DNA from: JBGPLJ01 sp035644395
Lineage (GTDB): Bacteria > Pseudomonadota > Gammaproteobacteria > Steroidobacterales > Steroidobacteraceae
Length of the DNA stretch: 64,000 nucleotides
NCBI GenBank assembly: GCA_035644395.1
Contig: DASQOR010000031.1
Span: 43,113 to 107,112, forward strand
Direction: 5' to 3'
The notes beneath the pieces were generated by a model that saw nothing but the letters and a program-made list of their open reading frames with translations, did no database searches and was not told the origin of the DNA. Position 1 is the first letter of the stretch; each line of letters starts with the position of its first letter. Position numbers and translations under genes: made by a program. Shown here piece after piece: positions 9,255-17,345 of the stretch.

Positions 9255-10910
9255 ATGCCGAACAGGACCGATGCCCGCCCTGGCCTCCCGCTTTGCGCCA
9301 TTTTCCTGTGCGTCATGCTGCCCGGCCTTGCATCCGGGAGCGAGATTCCCCCAGCGAGTCCTCCGCCGACACCCGCCGAGCTCGCGGTGCCCGGCCTCGT
9401 GATCGGCGACATCACGATCGACAATCAGAACATCTTCGACGTGCGGGACCCCAAGGAAGACAGGTCGCTCTACCGCTTGGCCAATCGCCTGCACATCAAG
9501 ACGCGCCCGCAGGTCATCCGCGACCAGCTGCTCTTGCGGCCCGGAGATCCGTACTCGGCAAGACTGCTCGAGGAATCCGAGCGGATCCTGCGCGGAGCGC
9601 GCTACCTGTATGACGCCTCGGTGCGCGCGGTCGCGATCCATGATGGCCGGGTCGACGTCGCGGTGACGACTCGCGACGTGTGGACGCTCAATCCCGGCAT
9701 CTCGTTCGGCCGCCACGGCGGCAAGAATACGGCCGGCATCGAACTCGAGGAGCTGAATGCGCTCGGCACCGGAATCTCGCTGTCGGCGGGCCACAAATCG
9801 GGCCTCGATCGCACGGAAACGACGTTCGAAGTGCGGGACCCGCACATCGGCAGCAGCTGGTGGGACGTCCAGGCGCTGTACTCCTCGAACAGCGACGGCT
9901 ATCGGCGGGAGTTTTCCAGCGAGCGGCCCTTCTATGCACTCGACACCCGCTGGGCCGCGGGCGTCGGCGTCTTCGACGATGACCGCGTCGATTCGCTCTA
10001 CGATCTCGGCGAGATCGTCGACCAGTTCAAGGAACACCGCCGCTTCGCCGACGCCTACGGCGGCTGGTCGCGCGGGTTGCGCAACGGCTGGGTGCAGCGC
10101 TGGCGCTTCGGTGCAACGTACGATGAGCGCGAGTTCGCGCCGGCCCCGGGGTGGACGGGCACGAGCACCGTGCCGGACAATCGCAAGCTCGTCTACCCGT
10201 GGGTCGAGTTCGACCTGGTCCAGGACGACTATCGCAAGCTCCGCAACCGCGATCAGATCGACCGCACGGAGGATTTCCATCTCGGCACGCGGGCGAGCGT
10301 GAGGCTCGGCTGGTCCGACCCCGCGCTCGGTGCGGACCGCTCGGCGCTGATGTTGGCCGCGGGGCTCGATCACGGTGCCGCACTCTCCGATCGGGTGACG
10401 CTCCTGTCGGGCGTGGGCGTCGGCGGACGCGTGGAAAGCGGTGTGTTTCGCAATACGCTCGTCGGCGGCGCCCTGCGCTACTACGACAAGCAGTCCGATC
10501 ACTTCCTTTTCTTCACGACCCTGGAAGGGACTTACGGCCGCCATCTCGATCTCGACAACCAGGTGCTGCTCGGTGGCGACAACGGCCTGCGGGGCTACCC
10601 GCTCCGCTACCAGGGCGGCGACCGGCGGATGCTGCTGACGGTCGAGCAACGCTTCTTCAGCGACTGGTACCCGTTCCGCCTGTTCCGCATCGGCGCCGCG
10701 GCTTTTGTCGACATCGGCCGGACCTGGGGCGAGGCACCGCTCAACACGCCGAGTCTCGGCGTCCTCAAGGACGTGGGCGTCGGACTCAGGATCGGCAACA
10801 GCCGCTCCGGGCTCGGCAACATCATCCATGTCGACGTCGCCTTCCCGCTCGACGGCGATCCGTCGATCAAGAGCGTGCAATTTCTCGTCGAAACGAAGCA
10901 GCGTTTCTAG
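9255..10910 (+). CDS. BamA/TamA-like outer-membrane protein with POTRA domain
   Basis: A 551-residue predicted outer-membrane protein. It has a signal peptide (LPLCAIFLCVMLPGLASG), one POTRA-like stretch with the fold pattern VIRDQLLLRPGDPYSARLLEESERILRGARYLYDASV (about 90-125), and a beta-barrel domain ending in a C-terminal aromatic residue (KQRF). The barrel contains DNQVLLGGDNGLRGYPLRYQGG, the Omp85 motif-3-like loop (VRGY/LRGY), near residues 435-456. The family assists insertion or transport of outer-membrane components, but the specific role is unknown. It lies 29 bases after lptG on the same strand, so an LPS or envelope role is a reasonable inference. Too short on POTRA repeats to be BamA itself. 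Confidence 0.75.
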   Translation: MPNRTDARPGLPLCAIFLCVMLPGLASGSEIPPASPPPTPAELAVPGLVIGDITIDNQNIFDVRDPKEDRSLYRLANRLHIKTRPQVIRDQLLLRPGDPYSARLLEESERILRGARYLYDASVRAVAIHDGRVDVAVTTRDVWTLNPGISFGRHGGKNTAGIELEELNALGTGISLSAGHKSGLDRTETTFEVRDPHIGSSWWDVQALYSSNSDGYRREFSSERPFYALDTRWAAGVGVFDDDRVDSLYDLGEIVDQFKEHRRFADAYGGWSRGLRNGWVQRWRFGATYDEREFAPAPGWTGTSTVPDNRKLVYPWVEFDLVQDDYRKLRNRDQIDRTEDFHLGTRASVRLGWSDPALGADRSALMLAAGLDHGAALSDRVTLLSGVGVGGRVESGVFRNTLVGGALRYYDKQSDHFLFFTTLEGTYGRHLDLDNQVLLGGDNGLRGYPLRYQGGDRRMLLTVEQRFFSDWYPFRLFRIGAAAFVDIGRTWGEAPLNTPSLGVLKDVGVGLRIGNSRSGLGNIIHVDVAFPLDGDPSIKSVQFLVETKQRF

Positions 10911-10937
10911 AATCCCATCCCTTAGAATCCAGGCGGC

Positions 10938-12143
10938 ATGCCCGAGCCCAAGCAAACCCGCCTCCCCTGGCTGAATCGCACCGTCGTCGGCGTCGGCCTG
11001 GCATCGCTCTGCAGCGACTGGTCCCATGAAATCGCGACGACGCTGTTGCCCGCGTTCCTCGCGACGATGGGCGTGGCCGCCGCCTGGCTCGGGCTCATCG
11101 AAGGCGTGGCCGACGGGCTCTCGAGCTTCGCCAAGATGGCATCCGGCTACTACACGGACCGGCTGACGCGTCGCAAACCGATCGCGGTCGCCGGCTACGT
11201 CATCACCGCGCTCGGGACCGCTGCATTCGGTCTCGCGACGTCCGCCTGGCACGTCCTCATTGCGCGCTCGGCCGCCTGGCTCGGACGTGGCGTGCGCACG
11301 CCGGTGCGCAAGGCACTGCTGGCGGGGGCCGTCACGCGGGACAGCTACGGTCGCGCATTCGGTTTCGAACGGATGATGGACACCTGCGGCGCGATCGTCG
11401 GGCCACTCACCGCGCTTGCCCTGCTGCAGCTCATCGGCACGAACTACCCGGCGCTCTTTGCACTCACGCTCATCCCCGGCCTGCTCGCGGCCGTGATGAT
11501 CCTGCTGGTCGTCCATGAGAAGGCGCGAATTCGCGTCACGCACATCAGCTTCGGCGAGAGCCTGCGGGCGTTGCCCGGCGGCTTGCGCCGCTTTGCGGTC
11601 GCGGTCGGCCTCTTCGGCCTCGGCGACTTCGCGCACACGCTCCTTATTCTTCTCGCCATCCAGTCGCTGACCCCGGCCTGGGGCGCTGCTCACGCCGCGG
11701 CCTTCGGCGCCGGGCTCTATGTGCTGCACAACGTGGTCTACGCGGCGTCGTCATTGGCCGCCGGCTGGCTCGCGGACCGCATGGACAAGCGGTGGGTGCT
11801 CGCGGCGGCCTATTTCCTCGCGGCGCTGACGGCGCTTGCAATCATCCTGCTGCCACTCAACGCCGTGACCCTCGCCGTGATTTTTGCTGGCGCCGGGATG
11901 TACGTTTCGATCGAGGAAACGCTGGAGGATTCGCTCTGCGCCGAACTGGTGAGCGAAGAACACCACGGCATGGCGTTCGGCACGCTCGCCACGGTCAACG
12001 GCATCGGCGATTTCGCGTCGAGCCTCGTCGTCGGATTGCTGTGGACGTTCTTCGGCACGTCCGTCGCCTTCACCTACAGCGCCCTGCTCTTCGTCGCCGG
12101 CGGCGTGCTGATCCTGAAGCTGGCACCGACCCCGAGGCGCTGA
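10938..12143 (+). CDS. MFS transporter of unknown substrate
   Basis: A 401-residue protein with about 11-12 hydrophobic helices. The MFS loop motif appears after helix 2 as GYYTDRLTRRKPIAVAGY, and RGVRTPVRKALLAG follows in helix 4/5. The N-terminal VGLASLCSDWSHEIATTLLPAFLATMGV resembles a widely spread group of uncharacterised MFS proteins often annotated as putative drug or metabolite exporters. It follows the BamA-like gene by 27 bases on the same strand and converges with the next gene. Nothing in the context identifies a substrate. Confidence 0.7.
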   Translation: MPEPKQTRLPWLNRTVVGVGLASLCSDWSHEIATTLLPAFLATMGVAAAWLGLIEGVADGLSSFAKMASGYYTDRLTRRKPIAVAGYVITALGTAAFGLATSAWHVLIARSAAWLGRGVRTPVRKALLAGAVTRDSYGRAFGFERMMDTCGAIVGPLTALALLQLIGTNYPALFALTLIPGLLAAVMILLVVHEKARIRVTHISFGESLRALPGGLRRFAVAVGLFGLGDFAHTLLILLAIQSLTPAWGAAHAAAFGAGLYVLHNVVYAASSLAAGWLADRMDKRWVLAAAYFLAALTALAIILLPLNAVTLAVIFAGAGMYVSIEETLEDSLCAELVSEEHHGMAFGTLATVNGIGDFASSLVVGLLWTFFGTSVAFTYSALLFVAGGVLILKLAPTPRR

Positions 12144-12161
12144 CGCTCCGTCGCCCGGTTG

Positions 12162-12653
12162 CTAGGCGCCTGGCGGGTGAAATCGCTTCACCGCGCCATA
12201 GCCAAGCGCGACGAAGAGAGCGAACACGAGCCCCTGTGCGATGGCGAACGGCGGTTCGTTGCCGAGCGGCGCGAGGTCGTGGAGCGCCGGTATCTTGAGG
12301 AACGCCTGCACCACACCCACGAAGACATTGAGATAGAGGGCGAGTACCGCCGTCACGGCATGGATCGCGCGCCAGCGGCCGGCCAGGTGGAAGGTGTAAA
12401 GCGCGAGCAGCGTGACTGCAAGCACCACGAGGGAGATCGCGCCAACGATGTGCGGTGGCCCGATGGCGGTCGAGTGAAAGAGGAAGCCGGTCACGCTCGT
12501 CGCGATGGTCGTCACGAGAAATACCGCCGTCCATCCGGCGGGCCGCTTCGCGGTCCACATGCCGTAGACGACGATCACCCCGGTCGCGATGCCGATCAGG
12601 CTGATCACAACGTGCAGCAACGTGAACGTCGCAACCGACATGCCCAGGATCAT
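12162..12653 (-). CDS. Small four-helix membrane protein, unknown function
   Basis: A 163-residue protein with four hydrophobic segments (roughly 1-30, 40-65, 68-92 and 98-120) and a fifth weaker one near the C-terminus. Histidines fall within or near helices (LLHVVISL, LFHSTAIGPPH, YTFHLAGRWRAIHAV), a pattern seen in some heme- or copper-associated membrane proteins, though this alone proves nothing. It lies downstream of the class V aminotransferase-like gene, with 36 bases between them. I do not recognise the family. Confidence 0.6.
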   Translation of the reverse strand: MILGMSVATFTLLHVVISLIGIATGVIVVYGMWTAKRPAGWTAVFLVTTIATSVTGFLFHSTAIGPPHIVGAISLVVLAVTLLALYTFHLAGRWRAIHAVTAVLALYLNVFVGVVQAFLKIPALHDLAPLGNEPPFAIAQGLVFALFVALGYGAVKRFHPPGA

Positions 12654-12689
12654 GATGGTGAGTTCCCTTTCTTGTTGTTCGAATTCGAC

Positions 12690-13973
12690 CTATGGACGGG
12701 CCGATCGGCCGGCAAAGCTTGCGACCGCCTCGGCCGCAATGTCCATCTCCTCGCCCGTATTGTAATGCACGGCGCCGATGCGGAGCACGCCGCCCGCATC
12801 GGCGAGCCCCAGCCGTTGCACGACGTCCACCGCGTACGAATGACCGCTCCACGCACAGATGCCCTGGCTTGCGAGCGCCTGATCCCACGCATCCGGATCG
12901 ACGCCCGCCTTGGAAATCGAGACCGTCGGCACGCGATGCCTCAATAGGGTGCGATCGGTGATGCCGTGGATCCGGACACCCGGCAATGCCCCGAGATTGC
13001 CGATCAAGCGCGCGCTCAAGGCTTGCTCGTACTCGGCAATCGAGGTCATGGCGGCATGCAGGGTACGGCGACGCCCGGTCATGCCGTCAATGCGCGTCGC
13101 GATGTCCTGTCCCATCGTTGTCCCGACCCATTCGAGATACTCGATCGCACCGAGCGTGCCCGCCTGGCCTTCGAGCGACGGCGTCCCTGTTTCAAACCGG
13201 CCGGGCAGTGCATCGGCAGACGCGCGGAGCTTGTACGGCCGCAGTTCCTCGAGGAGCGCCTCTCGCGCCCACAGCACGCCCTGGTGCGGACCGAAGAATT
13301 TGTAGGGCGAGCAGGCGAGCACGTCGCAACCGAGCGCCTGCACGTCGATGGGACCGTGCGGCGCGTAGTGAACGGCATCGATGAAACTGAGCGCGCCGGC
13401 GGCGCGGACCTTGCGGCAGAATGTCCCGGCATCATTCACCGTTCCGGTGAGATTGCTGGCAAGCGACATCGCGGCGAAGCGCGTCCGCGACGACAGGAGC
13501 GCGTCGAGGAGCGAGAGATCGTAGCGGCAGGATCCGGGATCGAACTCGAGCACGCGCACGACGAGCCCCCGCTCCTCGGCCATCAAGCGCCAGGGCGTTA
13601 CGTTGGCATCGTGCTCCATGCGGCCGAGGATGATTTCATCGCCTTCGCGAAAGCGCGGGCCGAGCGACCGCGACAGCATGAAGGTGAGCGTCGTCATGTT
13701 CGGCCCGAACACGATCTCGCGCTCGGACGGCGCATTCAGGAGATCCGCCATCGCAAGATGCGCGGCCGCGGAGATTTCCGTCGCGTCGCGGGTCGTGCGG
13801 AAATTGCCGCCGAAATTCGCGTTCGAGCGCACGAGCGCCCGGGTCATGCGATCGACGACCTGCCGTGGCACTTGTGTTCCCGCGGGGTTATCGAGGTGGA
13901 CGGCTACCTGGCCCTCATCCAGCAGGCCGAGCGCCGGAAACTGCTCCCGGACTTTGCGCACGTCGATCGCCAT
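12690..13973 (-). CDS. Cysteine-desulfurase-like class V aminotransferase
   Basis: PLP enzyme of 427 residues in the NifS/SufS-like fold. The cofactor site is visible as SFIDAVHYAPHGPIDVQALGCDVLACSPYKFFGPHQG, with the lysine of SPYKFFGPH taking the place of the usual S-x-H-K lysine. VAVHLDNPAGTQVPRQVVDRM at the N-terminus and GPNMTTLTFMLSRSL are typical of the cysteine-desulfurase-like subgroup. Persulfide chemistry is not shown: a clear mobile-loop cysteine of the SufS kind is not evident. It may therefore act as a lyase or desulfurase on another substrate. No isc or suf genes are nearby. Confidence 0.75.
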   Translation of the reverse strand: MAIDVRKVREQFPALGLLDEGQVAVHLDNPAGTQVPRQVVDRMTRALVRSNANFGGNFRTTRDATEISAAAHLAMADLLNAPSEREIVFGPNMTTLTFMLSRSLGPRFREGDEIILGRMEHDANVTPWRLMAEERGLVVRVLEFDPGSCRYDLSLLDALLSSRTRFAAMSLASNLTGTVNDAGTFCRKVRAAGALSFIDAVHYAPHGPIDVQALGCDVLACSPYKFFGPHQGVLWAREALLEELRPYKLRASADALPGRFETGTPSLEGQAGTLGAIEYLEWVGTTMGQDIATRIDGMTGRRRTLHAAMTSIAEYEQALSARLIGNLGALPGVRIHGITDRTLLRHRVPTVSISKAGVDPDAWDQALASQGICAWSGHSYAVDVVQRLGLADAGGVLRIGAVHYNTGEEMDIAAEAVASFAGRSARP

Positions 13974-14027
13974 GGCGGCTCCAGATGTTCCTGACAGCCG
14001 CCATTGTGCCGCAGGTGACGGCCCCGG

Positions 14028-14630
14028 TCATCGCGGGTTTCCGGTGCGGAACTGCCAGCTCACGCTCAGGCGCGGCGCCGAATAGTTGAAGGATTCGGAT
14101 TCGGCCGCGACGCCGTTATTCGCCTCGATACGGCCGAATTCGTAGATCCCGCGCAGGACGATGTAGTTGCTCCGGCTCGGGCGCCAGGCATAGCCGATGC
14201 CCGCCTCGAAGGCCGGGCCATGGCCCTCGCGCGCGGCCGCGGTCGTCAATTCGCTGTCCGTGAAATCGGTGAAGCCCGCACCGACGTGGAAAAGCCACCC
14301 CCCATCGGCACGCGCGTTGTAGTCGGCCATCAGGAACAGGTGACTGAGCGAACGTCCCTGACTCCCAAAATAGAGATCGTAGGAGTCGGTGATGATGCTG
14401 CCGATGTCGAGGCCGACCAGCCAGTGATCGCCGACCCGCATGCCGCCGGCGAAGTCAAACGATATGCCGTCCTGAGATCCGCGGCCGGACGACTCGCGAT
14501 CGCCGCCCACCGTTGCAAAGCCGGCGCCTGCCTCGAACCACCAACGGGTCCGGTCGGGCGTTTCGCCATCCGCCGCCTGCACGGACGTCGCGCCGAGCAG
14601 CATCAACCAGACAAGGCTTCGTGCTTTCAC
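14028..14630 (-). CDS. Outer-membrane beta-barrel protein (small porin-like)
   Basis: A 200-residue secreted protein. I start it at the GTG 14630 because that gives a standard signal peptide (KARSLVWLMLLGATSVQA) with GGAG about 8 bases upstream; an ATG 18 bases further upstream (14648) is the alternative. The mature part alternates hydrophobic and polar residues with many aromatic girdle positions (WWFEAGAGFATVGG, GWLFHVGAGFTDF, YIVLRGIYEFGRI) and ends in LSVSWQF plus a short tail, as in 8-stranded OmpA/OmpW-like barrels. Function is unknown. It is oriented away from the SDR gene, leaving about 200 bases of shared promoter space. Confidence 0.65.
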   Translation of the reverse strand: MKARSLVWLMLLGATSVQAADGETPDRTRWWFEAGAGFATVGGDRESSGRGSQDGISFDFAGGMRVGDHWLVGLDIGSIITDSYDLYFGSQGRSLSHLFLMADYNARADGGWLFHVGAGFTDFTDSELTTAAAREGHGPAFEAGIGYAWRPSRSNYIVLRGIYEFGRIEANNGVAAESESFNYSAPRLSVSWQFRTGNPR

Positions 14631-14833
14631 GCCGCGTCTCCGGGTCACTGCCGATTGCAGCGTGTGACTGTTTACGTGGCGTCGCAGCGCCGATCCACTT
14701 ACAGCTTACATACGATCCGATTGCAGTGTGATTAGCGTCATGCGCTTCGCGAGCACGGGCGGGTCCGGGAGAACGCCGATGCTGAACATCGGCCGGCCTG
14801 ATGCCACAATGCCCGGGCTTCAAGGGAGTACCG

Positions 14834-15577
14834 ATGACTCAACGCATTGCTCTCGTCACCGGCGCCGGCTCCGGCATCGGGCAGGCCTGCGCCGTGGCCC
14901 TCGGCCGCGCAGGATTCACGGTGGTGCTGGCCGGCCGCCGACGCGATCGCCTGGACGCCATTGCCGCCGAACTCGGCAACGACTCGGTCGCGGTAACGGC
15001 CGACGTGACCGACGAAGCTTCGGTCGACGCCTTGTTCGAAGGCATCCGCAGCCGCTTCGGCCGGCTCGACGTGCTGTTCAACAACGCCGGCACGGGCGCG
15101 CCCGCGCGGCCCCTGGAAGACACCCGGCTCGAGGAGTGGCGCGCCGTGGTCGAAACCAACGTCACGGGCGTCTTTCTGTGCACGCGTGCGGCGTTCCGGT
15201 TGATGAAGGCCCAGACGCCACGCGGCGGCCGCATCATCAACAACGGTTCGATTTCCGCCATGACCCCCCGCCCGAACATCGCGGCGTATACCGCCTCGAA
15301 GCACGCGGTCACCGGGCTCACGAAGCAGGCGGCGCTCGAAGGGCGCCGGCACGACATTGCCTGCGGGCAGATCGACATCGGCAACACGGCCACCGACATG
15401 GCATCGCAGATGTCGAAAGGCGTGCTGCAGGCGGACGATTCGCTCAAGCCCGAGCCGACGTTCGACGTGCGGCATGTGGCCGAAGCGGTCGTCTACATGG
15501 CGCGGCTGCCGCTCGACGCCAACGTGCTTTCCATGACGGTCATGGCGACCCGGATGCCTTTCGTCGGCCGCGGCTAG
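14834..15577 (+). CDS. Short-chain dehydrogenase/reductase
   Basis: A classical SDR of 247 residues. It has the cofactor motif TGAGSGIG (about 9-16), NNAGTGAP after the fourth strand, a catalytic serine in NNGSISAMTPR, and the YTASKHAVTG motif supplying Tyr and Lys. AGRRRDRL after strand 2 favours NADP(H). The start at 14834 has AAGGGAG about 6 bases upstream; an in-frame start at 14801 has no such site. Substrate is unknown. Its TAG stop shares the palindrome CTAG (15574-15577) with the stop of the convergent amidase. Confidence 0.82.
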   Translation: MTQRIALVTGAGSGIGQACAVALGRAGFTVVLAGRRRDRLDAIAAELGNDSVAVTADVTDEASVDALFEGIRSRFGRLDVLFNNAGTGAPARPLEDTRLEEWRAVVETNVTGVFLCTRAAFRLMKAQTPRGGRIINNGSISAMTPRPNIAAYTASKHAVTGLTKQAALEGRRHDIACGQIDIGNTATDMASQMSKGVLQADDSLKPEPTFDVRHVAEAVVYMARLPLDANVLSMTVMATRMPFVGRG

Positions 15578-16932
15578 TGCGGACGGCGCCCCGCGACGAC
15601 GCCGATCATGCTGCGCGCGATCGCGAGCAATCGACGGTCATCTCCACTGCGACCCGCGAGTGACAGGCCGACGGGCGCCGAGCCATCGGCGTGGCAGGGC
15701 AGCGAGATCGCGCAGCCATCGAGAAAATTGACGAGCGACGGATTGCGAAGGATCAGGCGGTTCGCGGCGACATAGGCTTCATTGGCGGCCAGCGCACCGA
15801 TCGGCATGGCCGTGAGCGCCACGGTCGGACTGATCCAGCCGTCGACATCGCCGAGCGCATCGTCGAATGCGCCCTGGATGCGCGCGCGGGTATCGATGAG
15901 GTCGAGATAGTCGGCGGCCGACATCGTGCTGCCCGCCTCGATCCGCGCCAGCACGCGCGGATCGTAGCTCGCGCGGTTCCGCGCGATGAGCGGACGGTGC
16001 CACGCGTAGGATTGCGGCCCCGAGAATCCGCCCTTCGCGTTGATCTTCGGGATTTCGGCGAGCATCGGCAGCGCGCGGTCGATGAGGATGGCGCCGGCTT
16101 CGGACAAGTGCGTGAGTGCCTGCTCGACGCTCGATGCCACCTGCGGCTCGGCATCGTCCCACACGAGCGTGCGCGCGACGGCGAACTTCAGGCCCCGCAC
16201 ACCGATGGGCGCCGGCACATCGGCCGGAATGCCGGCCATGACGGCATCGAGGAGCGCACAACATTCGACCGTGCGTGCGAGCGGACCGATGGAGTCGAGC
16301 GTGCGCGACAACGGCACGGTGCCATCGCGCGGAATGCGCTTTGCGGTCGGCTTGAACCCGACGAGTCCCGTGAGGGCCGCCGGGATTCGCACCGATCCGC
16401 CCGTGTCGGTGCCGATCGAAGCGATCGACATGCCATCGGTGACGGCAATCGCCGCGCCCGATGACGAGCCGCCGGGAATCCTGCCGCGCGCGCGCTCGAA
16501 CGGATTGCGCGGCGTTCCGAAGTGCGGATTGATGCCAAGGCCCGAGAACGCGAATTCCGTCATGTTGGTCTTGCCGACGATCACGGCTCCCGCCCGGCGC
16601 AAGCGCCCGATGATTTCGGCGTCGGAGCCGGCCGGCGGCCGGCCCGCGAGCGCGCGCGATCCCGCGGTAGTCACCTCGCCGGCGATGTCGAAGAGGTCTT
16701 TGACGCTGATCGGAAGGCCCGTGAGCAGGCCGGGCCATTGGTCTTTCGCAATGGCATCCCAGGCGACGGCCTCCTGCCCCGCCCGGTCGGCGTAGAGTTG
16801 CGTAAAAACGCGCGCCCCCTCGCCTTCAGGGTCCGACGCTCGGACAAGCGCGTCGGCGACCAGCGCCCTGGAAGTCGCCGCCCCGCTCCTGAGCATCGCG
16901 GCTGCCTCGGCGATAGAGGGTCCCGGCGTCAT
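15574..16932 (-). CDS. Amidase-signature family enzyme
   Basis: A 452-residue cytoplasmic amidase-signature hydrolase. The Ser-cisSer-Lys triad is visible: the lysine in LPISVKDLFD, the cis-serine in the GGSSSGAAIA loop, and the nucleophile in SIGTDTGGSVRIPAALTG. The start at 16932 is chosen because MTPGPSIAEAAAML begins the conserved N-terminal helix; the open frame before it covers the upstream gene in another phase. The paiB remnant ends 7 bases upstream. The substrate cannot be named: GatA, indole-acetamide hydrolase and broad amidases share these motifs, but no gatB or gatC is adjacent. Confidence 0.8.
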   Translation of the reverse strand: MTPGPSIAEAAAMLRSGAATSRALVADALVRASDPEGEGARVFTQLYADRAGQEAVAWDAIAKDQWPGLLTGLPISVKDLFDIAGEVTTAGSRALAGRPPAGSDAEIIGRLRRAGAVIVGKTNMTEFAFSGLGINPHFGTPRNPFERARGRIPGGSSSGAAIAVTDGMSIASIGTDTGGSVRIPAALTGLVGFKPTAKRIPRDGTVPLSRTLDSIGPLARTVECCALLDAVMAGIPADVPAPIGVRGLKFAVARTLVWDDAEPQVASSVEQALTHLSEAGAILIDRALPMLAEIPKINAKGGFSGPQSYAWHRPLIARNRASYDPRVLARIEAGSTMSAADYLDLIDTRARIQGAFDDALGDVDGWISPTVALTAMPIGALAANEAYVAANRLILRNPSLVNFLDGCAISLPCHADGSAPVGLSLAGRSGDDRRLLAIARSMIGVVAGRRPH

Positions 16933-16939
16933 CCTTGCT

Positions 16940-17245
16940 TCATCCCTTCGGCCCGAATTCCCGCATGCGGCCGGCAATCGTCCGCGCTGCTTCGTCGGTT
17001 TCGAGCCCGAGCCCCGCAACTGCGCCCGCCCGATCGGCCGCATTGCGGTTCTGGCTGAGCTTCCACTGGCCCGTGAGCCGCTCGACCGCGATCTCGAAGC
17101 CGACGATGGCTTTCATCGTCTGCGCAATGTGATTCGCATCGAGGCCCGACGGGCCGGCATGCACGAGCGCGGCAAGCGGTTGCGCGCGGATCAGCTCGTG
17201 CAGCACTGCGGGCCGGCCTTCGGCGAAATACGACGGGATATCCAT
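16940..17245 (-). pseudogene. PaiB-family FMN-binding regulator with large internal deletion
   Basis: The 101-residue frame joins two ends of a PaiB-like protein. Residues 1-40 (MDIPSYFAEGRPAVLHELIRA, LDANHI) match the PaiB N-terminus, and residues 43-85 (MKAIVGFEIAVERL, QWKLSQNR, ADRAGAVAGL) match its C-terminal third. The middle ~100 residues, which hold the FMN-contacting barrel with the usual QGPHxYISPSWY region, are absent. Family members are about 200 residues. The frame is intact across the join, so a short protein could be made, but flavin binding is unlikely. It sits 7 bases upstream of the amidase gene. I call it a pseudogene on family knowledge; a minimal functional form cannot be excluded. 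Confidence 0.7.
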
Positions 17246-17345
17246 GTTCGCGCAAGTATAACGCAGCTCATTTTCGGGCCCGCCGGTCCACAATCGCCCA
17301 GGACGCCTGCCGCGGGCGCCCTGGGCTCGAAACAAAACCGCTCGG

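Noticed and set aside
8763..11729. 988-codon open frame on the minus strand opposite lptG, the BamA-like gene and the MFS gene.
   Set aside because: Composition is Arg/Glu/Ala/Asp-rich without any domain, and all three sense genes show clear family motifs. Long antisense frames are expected in GC-rich DNA.
14651..14731. Direct repeat CCGATTGCAG plus GTGTGA at 14651 and 14717, upstream of the outer-membrane barrel gene.
   Set aside because: Only 16 similar bases with one offset, and no symmetry. It could be chance; no CRP-type full site is present.
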